Positions 33,701 to 40,964 of a stretch of DNA of 64,000 nucleotides are shown in pieces. The stretch is from the NCBI GenBank assembly GCA_030041515.1, contig JASHNS010000086.1:1-64000 (forward strand), in the 5' to 3' direction. This stretch comes from Acidobacteriaceae bacterium. GTDB lineage: Bacteria > Acidobacteriota > Terriglobia > Terriglobales > Acidobacteriaceae. Both the position numbers and the translations under genes were made by a program. How positions within the stretch are numbered: position 1 is the stretch's first letter; the number at the start of each line of letters is the position of its first letter. Under the pieces are notes generated by a model. That model worked only from the letters and a program-made list of their open reading frames with translations. It was not told the DNA's origin and ran no database searches.

Positions 33701-34490
33701 GCTGCAGTTTACCCTGCGGCATCCTGAAACTCACGGGCTGACACTGGATTTCGGTTACACCTACTCCAAGTCTCTGGACCTTGGATCGGAAACCGAACGC
33801 GGCGACGTCTTTACCAACGGTGATGATGGCTATGTGGATTTCGGCATCCAGAACACCTGGAATCCAAAGCTGAACAAGGCTGTCTCCGATTTCGACACGC
33901 ACAGCCTTTTCACCGCTGACTGGATCTACGCATTGCCGGTGGGCCGCGGCCAGGCAAATCTGGCCAATGTGAACCGCATCGTCGACGCGTTCATCGGCGG
34001 ATGGCAATGGGCCGGTCTGACTCGTGTGACCAGCGGGCTGCCGTTCTCGCTGCTTTCCCAGGGCTATCCCACCAATTATGAGAATCCCGGTTGGGGGATT
34101 GCGACGCAGCCCATCCAGATGAAGAAGACCTTCGTCGACGGCGTGCCTTCGGTCATGACTCCAGGAACCGCGGCTGCCATCAACAATGGCATCTTCGTCG
34201 GACAGAAGCCGATGCGGTACCCCTATGCGGGGGAGGCCGGCGAGCGCAATTACTTCCGCGGCGATGGTTACTTCGACATCGATTCCTCGATGACGAAGTC
34301 CTTCAGTATCGCGGAGAGGGCCCAACTGAAGATTGACGCGGAGGCCTATAACCTCACGAACTCAACCCGCTTCGACGTCAGTCCTACCGGTCTGAATCCG
34401 CAGCTGACTTTCTCGAATCTGGGAGTCTATCGGACTCAAACTCTGACGGCATACCGCAACATGGAATTCGGGCTACGGCTCGACTTTTAG
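30711..34490 (+). CDS. TonB-dependent receptor, Oar-like, second copy
   Basis: The product has 1259 aa: a signal peptide ending FAQ, a CarboxypepD_reg domain (about 25-110; TTSLRGVISDPSGAVVPGAKV and GFYIFPVVTPAPYRVTVTA), a plug (GNITLDGLDDNDEVFG, AQVELITKSGTNQMHGALYEYYRPN) and a long barrel ending GLRLDF. It is longer than and only distantly similar to the 25896-29336 receptor, so it is not a recent duplicate. GGAGGTCAGTT precedes the ATG at 30711. It lies 302 bases downstream of the GntR gene on the same strand and probably has its own promoter. Likely an importer of oligosaccharides or peptides; the ligand is unknown. Confidence 0.92.
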   Translation: MRGILRGGMLACILSLSVFAFAQTATTSLRGVISDPSGAVVPGAKVVLSDIATGTNYHTASNGSGFYIFPVVTPAPYRVTVTAQGFATVQSSITLLVNQPSTLNFKLTVSSATVTVKVNSAAEALNMTDATEGNAVGNTVIEALPMDSRNPISLLTLQPGVLYIGNNSDSRQGSVAGGRSDQGNITLDGLDDNDEVFGTAFTGILRSTLDSTEEFRVVTSNGTAEAGRSSGAQVELITKSGTNQMHGALYEYYRPNNVVANDYFNKYGELASGEPNLPQFFLMNTFGGAVGGPIIKDKLFYFFNYEGFREGTHQVVGATVPTTTFMQGGLYYQDVNNNYDLLQASQVASLDAPCKNNTFNGQPVCPNGPGANQAVLSYLKTEPAVAPITGGSPILGDGYNSGALFFTSPAPQTLNTSIAKIDFDPNSRNRFFVRGNLQKDTTSGAEPLPGQPASSFIDDNTKGLAAGYTWLPTNNIVNELRYGFIRQGYQINGPGQSNYVGFSGLTQPVEYCDCAQLRHVPVNEVTDTLTWTRGSHTFAFGGTWDQVTDHFGSDGSSFNTASTNPLYDNEKELPAPGPSNGNPAINSSFYTSSWANAYGNLMGVIPELTNTYNYQIASASTGNALPNGAFVLRNYRSNEFEGFVQDTWHARNNVNVILGLRYTNLQTPYETNGQEIAPTINIDKWFRQREIAAQRSQIYEPLLSLAPAGKYWGKPGYYPKQKDNFAPRIGVVWAPRTDTSVRASFGMYYDHYGQALINDFSGFGSAGLATAITNQPDVLSFEDAPRFTGATSLPNIPLPASPTSQTFPYTPPPYGFQIYWGIDNVMKTPYSEEFNLSLQHEFAGGWVYEQAYVGRLGRHLLQQIDFAEPTDFVDPQGGGDYFGAARILSKAVDAAPLVNGAKVNNNVPAIPYFEHMFPYMKGVDYAGESATQAIFNDAWAGTRYYGGETLGLAILDAFGIFPGSPLTSTGPAQSTFWTDQFSSLYGLATIGNSSYNALQFTLRHPETHGLTLDFGYTYSKSLDLGSETERGDVFTNGDDGYVDFGIQNTWNPKLNKAVSDFDTHSLFTADWIYALPVGRGQANLANVNRIVDAFIGGWQWAGLTRVTSGLPFSLLSQGYPTNYENPGWGIATQPIQMKKTFVDGVPSVMTPGTAAAINNGIFVGQKPMRYPYAGEAGERNYFRGDGYFDIDSSMTKSFSIAERAQLKIDAEAYNLTNSTRFDVSPTGLNPQLTFSNLGVYRTQTLTAYRNMEFGLRLDF

Positions 34491-34504
34491 CCTGCTGCGC
34501 CCCT

Positions 34505-34529
34505 GGGGTTCCGCAAATCACGGAGCCCC
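34505..34529 (+). terminator. stem-loop after the TonB receptor gene
   Basis: GGGGTTCCG, a 7-base loop and CGGAGCCCC pair with one mismatch, 14 bases after the receptor's stop. No T tract follows, so efficiency is doubtful. A 7-bp perfect hairpin (GTCCACG-TCGAT-CGTGGAC, 34577-34595) and the palindrome CGCGCTGCGCAGCGCG (34601-34616) follow in the same gap. Confidence 0.4.
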
Positions 34530-34576
34530 TGGACCGCTTCTGGGGTGTTGGAAGGGGTGAAGCACGTCGCGCGATC

Positions 34577-34616
34577 GTCCACGTCGATCGTGGACGTACC
34601 CGCGCTGCGCAGCGCG
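34577..34616. repeat. two adjacent perfect palindromes
   Basis: GTCCACG/CGTGGAC with loop TCGAT (34577-34595), then CGCGCTGCGCAGCGCG (34601-34616). Both are upstream of the peptidase gene. They may be REP-like elements or an RNA structure; no function can be assigned. Confidence 0.4.
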
Positions 34617-34669
34617 CGTCTTCGCTGCACCGGTACAATTCCTGAATGCCTGAAGGGAAGGACTGGCCT

Positions 34670-36802
34670 ATGCCGTCGTTTCGCCGGAGTGGTTGTTTGT
34701 GTGTGTTGCCGATGCTGCTCAGCTTCGCCGCTACGGCGCAACAGGCCGGTGCGGCAGGGTTCACGCTCGCGCAGGTGATGAGTGCGCCGTTCAACTCGGA
34801 GCTGACGGCGGCGCCGGCGCAGGACGCTTTTGCGTGGGTGGCGAACGCGGAGGGAAAACGGAATATCTGGGTTGCGGTGCGCTCGGGCTCCGGATACACG
34901 GCGCGGCAGATCACGAATTACACCGAAGACGACGGGCAGGAGATCAGCGATCTGCGGTGGTCGCCGGATGCGCAGTGGATCGTGTACGTGCGCGGCGGGT
35001 CGTCGGATTATCCGGAAGGTGCGGCGCCGAATCCGGCGCATCTGCCCGGAGGCGCGGAGCAGGATGTGTGGATGGTTCCGGTGGCAGGCGGCGCACCGCG
35101 CGAGGTGGCGAAGGGCGATTCGCCGACGATTGCGCCGGTGACGGGGATAGTGACGTGGGTGGCGGATGGGCAGATCTGGTTTGAGAAGCTCACGGACACG
35201 GGAACGAAGCCTGCGCAGTCGATCCACGTTTATGGCGGTCTTTCGTCGTTTGTGTGGTCGCCGGATGGGACGCGGCTGGCGTTTGTAAGCAATCGGGGCA
35301 GCCACAGTTTTGTGGCGGTGTTCACGCCAGAGTCGGATTCGCTGACGTTTATGGATCCGGGGGTGGATCACGACAGCTTTCCGGAGTGGTCGCCGGATGG
35401 GCAGCAGATTGCGTTTGTGCGCGTGCCGTATTCGCCGGATGAGAATTTCGACCGGGCGTGGCGGAGCGGGCGGCCGTGGTCGATCCGGGTGGCCGATGCG
35501 ACGACAGGGAAGGGGCATCTGCTGTGGAAAGCATCGCCGGGGCCGGGCAGCGTATTTCGCGGACTGGATGCGGATGAGCAGCTCTACTGGACGGCGAATG
35601 GGCATGTGATTTTTCCGTGGGAGGGCGATGGGTGGCTGCATTTGTACGCTGTGGCGGCGAAGGGCGGCGCGGCACGGCTGCTGACACCGGGAAATTTCGA
35701 GGCGGAGAACGCCGCGTTCACGCCGGATCGCGGGAGGGTGGTGTTTTCGTCGAATGAGGGGGACAGCGAGCGGCGGCATATCTGGGAGGTGTCGGCGGAG
35801 AGCAACGGTGCGACGGAGCTGACGCGCGGCGAGGGGATCGAGACGCAGCCGGCGGTGGGAAGCGACGATCGCACGATTGCGGTATTGCGGTCGGATGCGC
35901 GGATTCCGATGCGAGCGGCGGTTTTAACGGCGAGCGGAGGGATGCGGGATCTGGCGCCGCAGATGATTCCGACGGATTTTCTCGCGGCGCAGATGGTAAC
36001 GCCGCAGCCGGTGGTGTATTCGGCGACGGATGGAATGAGAATCCACGGGGATTTGTTTTTGCCACCGGGGGGCGGGGGATGCGAGCGGCATCCGGCGATT
36101 GTGTTTGTGCATGGGGGTTCGCAGCGGCAGATGCTGCTGGGATGGCACTCGATGGATTACTACTCGAATGCGTATGCGCTGAATGAGTATCTGGCGAACC
36201 ACGGCTACGTGGTGCTGGCGATCAACTACCGGAGCGGGATTGGGTATGGGCTGGATTTTCGCGAGGCCATCGACTATGGGGCGACTGGCGCGAGCGAATT
36301 TCGCGACGTGGAGGGGGGGGGGCTGTACCTGCGCGGGCGCTGCGATGTGGAAGCAAACCACATTGGCATCTGGGGCGGGAGCTGGGGCGGATTTCTGACG
36401 GCGATGGCACTATCGCGGGCGTCGGATCTGTTTGCCGGCGGTGTGGACATGTCGGGGGTGCACGACTGGAATATCGACAACCCGCAGAACTATCAGATTT
36501 CCGATCTGGCCGCGGATCAGAATGCGCGCTGGAAGCTGGCGTGGGAGTCGTCGCCGCTGTATTCCGTGGACACGTGGCGCTCGCCGGTGCTGCTGATCCA
36601 GGGAGATGACGACGATGAGGTTCCGTTTCTGCAGACGGTGCGGCTGGCGGCGGCGCTTCGCGAGCGGAAGGTGGATACGCAGGTGCTGGTTTTTCCGGAC
36701 GAGGTGCACGGATTCCTGCTGCACCGGACGTGGCTGACGGCGTACCAGGCGACGATTGATTTCTTCAACCGGCACTTTTTGCCGCAGGGCGCGGCGAGGT
36801 AA
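34670..36802 (+). CDS. S9 prolyl-oligopeptidase-family peptidase (secreted)
   Basis: The product has 710 aa: a signal peptide (about 1-25), an eight-bladed WD40/TolB-like propeller with repeated WSPDG/A motifs (ISDLRWSPDAQW, SSFVWSPDGTRLAF, SFPEWSPDGQQIAF), and a C-terminal alpha/beta hydrolase. The nucleophile is Ser571 in GGSWGG, with Asp648 in QGDDDDEVP and His680 in EVHGF, so the triad is complete. The family removes dipeptides or cuts after proline in short peptides. GAAGGGAAGG precedes the ATG at 34670; an ATG at 34646 lacks a binding site. It is monocistronic and convergent with the peptidoglycan operon. Confidence 0.9.
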   Translation: MPSFRRSGCLCVLPMLLSFAATAQQAGAAGFTLAQVMSAPFNSELTAAPAQDAFAWVANAEGKRNIWVAVRSGSGYTARQITNYTEDDGQEISDLRWSPDAQWIVYVRGGSSDYPEGAAPNPAHLPGGAEQDVWMVPVAGGAPREVAKGDSPTIAPVTGIVTWVADGQIWFEKLTDTGTKPAQSIHVYGGLSSFVWSPDGTRLAFVSNRGSHSFVAVFTPESDSLTFMDPGVDHDSFPEWSPDGQQIAFVRVPYSPDENFDRAWRSGRPWSIRVADATTGKGHLLWKASPGPGSVFRGLDADEQLYWTANGHVIFPWEGDGWLHLYAVAAKGGAARLLTPGNFEAENAAFTPDRGRVVFSSNEGDSERRHIWEVSAESNGATELTRGEGIETQPAVGSDDRTIAVLRSDARIPMRAAVLTASGGMRDLAPQMIPTDFLAAQMVTPQPVVYSATDGMRIHGDLFLPPGGGGCERHPAIVFVHGGSQRQMLLGWHSMDYYSNAYALNEYLANHGYVVLAINYRSGIGYGLDFREAIDYGATGASEFRDVEGGGLYLRGRCDVEANHIGIWGGSWGGFLTAMALSRASDLFAGGVDMSGVHDWNIDNPQNYQISDLAADQNARWKLAWESSPLYSVDTWRSPVLLIQGDDDDEVPFLQTVRLAAALRERKVDTQVLVFPDEVHGFLLHRTWLTAYQATIDFFNRHFLPQGAAR

Positions 36803-36997
36803 GAGCCGGTGGAGAAAGCCGGAGTCATTGGCCGCGGTTTCGGCACGACGGAAACAGCCGGCGGAAATGCTCCGCTTCCACCGCGAGAGAGCGGACCCTC
36901 GCCGCCTGAAGTGTGGGGCCCCACGGTGCGCTGCCTGGGATGACAGCTCCAGTGCGCTATGCGCGTGGAGCAGAAGGTGGCGGGCGGCGGTTGACAT

Positions 36998-39445
36998 CTA
37001 GCGGTCGGGATAGAGGAGAGCGGCCTGGCGCTGGGCCATGAAGGTTTCGAGCGCGGGACGCCAGTGTTCGGCGATGTATTCGGGGTCGTCGCCGGCGGTA
37101 AGCTCGGAGAGCACTTTTTTGTTCCCGAGCAGGACATTCATCTTTTGTAACTGAAACTGATCTGAATAAAAGCGGTGGAGGGCGGCGGCGATTTCGACGC
37201 CTAACTCCGGGGCGTTAAGGACGTTGCGCTGGGTAACCAGAATGCGGACTCCGCTGCACGGCTGTGCACCGTAGGGGTAGGGCTTCTCAGGCGTGAAGTC
37301 CGCGGCATAGAAGCGGACGCCGGGGATGTCGCGATGGTTGAGATAGGCGGCGAGAGCGGGGCCGTCGATCCACGGCGCGCCAATGAGCTCGAAGGGTGTG
37401 TCAGTTCCGCGGCCGACGGAGATGTTGGTGGTTTCGATGAGGCCGAGGGCGGGATAGAGCGTGGCCTCTTCCAGATCGCGGAGGTTGGGTGAGGGATTGA
37501 TCCAGGCGAGGCTGGTGGAATCGAACCAGTCGCCGCGCTGCCAACCTTTCATGGCGACGACGGTGAGGGGAGCATTGAGGTGGAGCTGCTGGTTGTCGTA
37601 GCGGGCGAGCTCGCCGAGAGTCATGCCGTGGCGGACGGGGATGGGCATGGGGTCGACGTAGCTTTCGGCGTCCACATCGGAGACGGGGCCCTGCACGAAG
37701 GCGCCGTTGATGGGATCGGGGCGATCGAGGACGACGATGTCAGTTCCTGTTTTCGCCGCGGCTTCGAGGAAGTATTGCAGCACGGCGTCGTAAGTGTAGT
37801 AGCGGACCCCGGCGTCCTGGAGGTCGATGACGACGGCGTCGAGCTGGCGCATGAGGTCGAGGGATGGATGGCGCTGCGCGGCGGTAGCACCGTAGAGGCT
37901 GACGATGGGCAGACCGGTGGCTGCGTCCGTGGAATTGGGGATGCCGGGATGGTCATACGAGCCGCTGATGCCGTGCTCGGGGCTGAAGAGGGTGGTGAGC
38001 TTCACGCCGGGAACAGCTGAGGCGGCATCGTGGTCGAGGACGTCGATGGTGCGATGGCCGTGGGAATCGACGCCGGTTTGATTGGTGAGGAGGCCGAGGC
38101 GGAGATGGCCGCCATGCTTTTGGGCGAGGGCGGCGAGCTCCGCGAAGTGATCGGACTCGAGGACGTCGATGCCGGTCTGGACGTTGCCATTGCGTGCGAC
38201 CCAGTGACGCATGCCGCTCAACGATTCGTTGTAGCCGGTGATGTGGGCGGCGAGGACTCCGCCATCCGCGTGGATGCCGAGCGCGACGGCGGTGGCATCG
38301 GCGATATGGCTGCGCATGGCCAGGATGTTGGTGGGACCGTTGGGGTGAACGGCATTGGTGAGGATGATGAGATAGCTGTCGCTGGTGGGGTCGAACCAGA
38401 TCGAGGTGCCGGTGAAGCCGGTGTGGCCGAAGCCGCCGACGGGAAAGAGAGTGCCGCGATTGCTGGAGAAGGGCGAGTCAATGTCCCAGCCGAAGCCGCG
38501 GAGAGCGACGCCGGTGACGGGCTGCTCGGGAGCGACCATTTTCTCGAGGACTCGGCGCGAGAGCGGGAAGGAGCTGGGCTTGCCGTAGAGACGGTTGAGC
38601 AGATTCTGCGCGTAGACGGAGAGATCGTCGGCGTCCATGAAGAGGCCCGCGTGTCCGGCGACGCCGCCCATGCGGCGGGAGGTGGGATCATGCACGACGC
38701 CGCGAAGCATGACGTCGCCGGGGAAGGTGTGTGAGTCTGGATTGCCGGAGGCGGCAGCGCCGTGCTCCCACTGGGTGGGGGCGATGCGGGGAATCCAGGA
38801 TTTGGGCGGGAGGAAGCGCGAATCTTTGAGGCCCATCGGCTGCATGACGTGCGTGAGCACGTATTGATCGAGGGACATGCCGGAGATTTTCTCGACCAGC
38901 GCGCCGAGCACGATGAAATTGATGTCGCTGTACTGGAAGCGGACGCCCGGGGGACGCAGGGGCGCGATGGCGAAGGCCAGGTTGTAGGCTGCCTGCTTGC
39001 CGTGCCAGGGCGGGTCGAGGGGGAGATCGGGCGGAAGCCCGGAGTAGTGGGTGAGCAGGTCGCGGACGGTGATATCGCCTTTGCCGTTGGCGGCAAATTC
39101 CGGAAGATATTTCGCGACGGGAGCGTCGACGTCGATCTTGCCCTCCTGGTAGAGCTGCATAACGGAGGGCGCGGTAGCGAGGACCTTGGTGAGGGAAGCC
39201 ATGTCGAAGATGGTGTTGACGGTCATGGTCTCGCGATCGGGGACGAGGGAGCGCTCGCCGTAGGCACGGCGATAGACGACGTGGCCGTCGTGGCCGACGA
39301 TGACGACGGCGCCGGGAATTTTATGGTTGGCGATGGCCTGATTCACGATCGTGTCGACGGTGGAGAAGTTGTACTGCGCGGACGCGGGCCCGGCGAGAAG
39401 GAGGGTGCAGAGGAGAAGAGGCCCAACGCTAAGCAGACGGCGCAT
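36998..39445 (-). CDS. fusion of beta-lactamase-like serine hydrolase (AmiE type) and DUF1343/NamZ exo-N-acetylmuramidase (GH171)
   Basis: The product has 815 aa. After a signal peptide (about 1-23), residues about 25-400 form a class C beta-lactamase-like domain with SxxK (Ser84-Leu-Thr-Lys87), YSD (Tyr172) and a GHTG at the KTG position. From about 440 (HLRLGLLTNQTGVD) to the end it is DUF1343, with SPEHGISG, DLQDAGVRYYTYD, LDRPDPI and RDLEEATLYPALGLIETTN. In Bacillus subtilis the two activities are separate neighbouring genes (amiE and namZ) of a peptidoglycan-recycling cluster. AAAGGAGT precedes the ATG at 39445, which overlaps the symporter stop by 17 bases. It probably strips peptides from and releases MurNAc from muropeptides. 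The domain split is inferred from motifs. Confidence 0.82.
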   Translation of the reverse strand: MRRLLSVGPLLLCTLLLAGPASAQYNFSTVDTIVNQAIANHKIPGAVVIVGHDGHVVYRRAYGERSLVPDRETMTVNTIFDMASLTKVLATAPSVMQLYQEGKIDVDAPVAKYLPEFAANGKGDITVRDLLTHYSGLPPDLPLDPPWHGKQAAYNLAFAIAPLRPPGVRFQYSDINFIVLGALVEKISGMSLDQYVLTHVMQPMGLKDSRFLPPKSWIPRIAPTQWEHGAAASGNPDSHTFPGDVMLRGVVHDPTSRRMGGVAGHAGLFMDADDLSVYAQNLLNRLYGKPSSFPLSRRVLEKMVAPEQPVTGVALRGFGWDIDSPFSSNRGTLFPVGGFGHTGFTGTSIWFDPTSDSYLIILTNAVHPNGPTNILAMRSHIADATAVALGIHADGGVLAAHITGYNESLSGMRHWVARNGNVQTGIDVLESDHFAELAALAQKHGGHLRLGLLTNQTGVDSHGHRTIDVLDHDAASAVPGVKLTTLFSPEHGISGSYDHPGIPNSTDAATGLPIVSLYGATAAQRHPSLDLMRQLDAVVIDLQDAGVRYYTYDAVLQYFLEAAAKTGTDIVVLDRPDPINGAFVQGPVSDVDAESYVDPMPIPVRHGMTLGELARYDNQQLHLNAPLTVVAMKGWQRGDWFDSTSLAWINPSPNLRDLEEATLYPALGLIETTNISVGRGTDTPFELIGAPWIDGPALAAYLNHRDIPGVRFYAADFTPEKPYPYGAQPCSGVRILVTQRNVLNAPELGVEIAAALHRFYSDQFQLQKMNVLLGNKKVLSELTAGDDPEYIAEHWRPALETFMAQRQAALLYPDR

Positions 39446-40952
39446 CCTGGAGACTCCTTTCAGATGGAAGAGGGAAGAACAGGCTTGTCGAGTAGCCGAC
39501 AGCGCAGGTGACCGTGGCACCGATGAGGACCCACCAGGTCCAGGCGATTTTGGGGAGGGTCATCGCATGGCCGGCGACGGAAAACGAGAGCGCGTGAGGC
39601 TGTAGCCAGAGCAGCAGATTGACGGCGACACCGGCGATCATGCCGGCGATGGCGCCGCGCTCGACGGCGCGGCGGGTGAGGGTGCCGAGGAGGAAGACGC
39701 CGAGCATGGCGCCATAGAGCACCGAGGCGATGGAGAGGCCGACCTCGACGACGTGGCCGCCACGGCGCGACAACATGGCCACGAGGAAGAGGACTACGGC
39801 CCAGGCCACCGTCATGGCGCGGGAAAGGCGGTTGCGCCGGCGTTCCGGCGTGTTGGGGCGGCGCGGCAAGTAAAAATCGACCATGGAGCTGGAAGCCATG
39901 GAATTCAGAGCCGCACTCAGGCTGGACATGGCGCTGGCGAGAACGGCTGCGACCATGAGGCCTGCCACGCCGACGGGCAGGTCGCGGACGATGAAGGCGG
40001 GGAAGATGTGGTCGGGGCTTTGGCCCGGGACCGGGCTGACGTGGCCGTAGAAAACCCACAGACCGGCGCCAATGAGAAGAAACAGCGCGAACTGGAAAAA
40101 GATAACGACGCCGCTGGTGAGGAGAGCCGCGCGGGACTGAAAGAGATTTTTGGCGGCGAGCAGGCGCTGAACCATCAGCTGATCGGTGCCATGGCTGGCC
40201 ATGGTGAGGAAGCATCCGCCGATGATGCCGGCCTGGAACGTGTAGGTCCGGGTGATGGACCAGGAGAAGTGCAGTAGGGTGAGCTTGTGGGCCGCCGATG
40301 CGGTGGCGAGCAGGCCGCTCCATCCGCCGGGGATTTTGAGGCAGAGCGTGGCGAGGGCGACCAGCGAGCCGAGGACGTAGAGGAAGGTCTGCACGACATC
40401 GGTCCAGATGACTGCGGCCATGCCTCCTTCGAAGGTGTAGAGCAGGGTGAGGACGGCAAGGATCGCGATCGAGACGACATCGCCTGTGCCGATGGCAACG
40501 CCGACGACGATGGCCACCGCGAAGAGGCGCACGCCTTCCGCCGCGGCGCGCATGACGAGGAATAAGAATGCCGTGGCGCGATGCAGGCGCTGGCCGAAGC
40601 GCTGGCCGATGAGCTGGTAGGCGGTAAGCAGCTCGCCGCGAAAGTATCGCGGCAGAAAGATGATGCAGATGACGATGCGGCCGAGAAGATAGCCCATCGC
40701 GAGCTGGAGGAATCCGAAATCGCCGGACCAGGCGAGGCCAGGTACGCTGATGATGGTGAGGGTGCTGGTTTCAGCGGCGACAATGGAGAGCGCGATGGCC
40801 CACCATGGGAGGCTGCGATCCGCCAGGAAATAGGAGCGCAGCGAGCGCTCGCCTCCGCGGCGGAAGCGCAGCCCGAAGAGCGTGATGCCGGCGAGGTAGG
40901 CGACGACCAGAGCGAGATCGACGAATCGCAGATGCGTGGGGTGTGCGGTCAA
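39429..40952 (-). CDS. sodium:solute symporter (SSS family)
   Basis: The product has 507 aa with about 13-14 membrane segments and SSS-family features: DLALVVAYLAGITLFG, SLPWWAIALSIVAAETSTLTIISVPG, the Gly-rich GTDQLMVQRLLAAKN and LASAMSSLSAALNSMASSSMVDFY. The start is TTG at 40952, decided by a GAGGA seven bases upstream that overlaps the end of the GH20 gene; no ATG fits. It sits between GH20 and the AmiE-NamZ fusion in one operon, so its likely cargo is a product such as MurNAc, GlcNAc or an anhydro-muropeptide. The cargo is inferred from context only. Confidence 0.85.
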   Translation of the reverse strand: MTAHPTHLRFVDLALVVAYLAGITLFGLRFRRGGERSLRSYFLADRSLPWWAIALSIVAAETSTLTIISVPGLAWSGDFGFLQLAMGYLLGRIVICIIFLPRYFRGELLTAYQLIGQRFGQRLHRATAFLFLVMRAAAEGVRLFAVAIVVGVAIGTGDVVSIAILAVLTLLYTFEGGMAAVIWTDVVQTFLYVLGSLVALATLCLKIPGGWSGLLATASAAHKLTLLHFSWSITRTYTFQAGIIGGCFLTMASHGTDQLMVQRLLAAKNLFQSRAALLTSGVVIFFQFALFLLIGAGLWVFYGHVSPVPGQSPDHIFPAFIVRDLPVGVAGLMVAAVLASAMSSLSAALNSMASSSMVDFYLPRRPNTPERRRNRLSRAMTVAWAVVLFLVAMLSRRGGHVVEVGLSIASVLYGAMLGVFLLGTLTRRAVERGAIAGMIAGVAVNLLLWLQPHALSFSVAGHAMTLPKIAWTWWVLIGATVTCAVGYSTSLFFPLPSERSLQDAPSA

Positions 40953-40964
40953 CAGGTTCCTCGA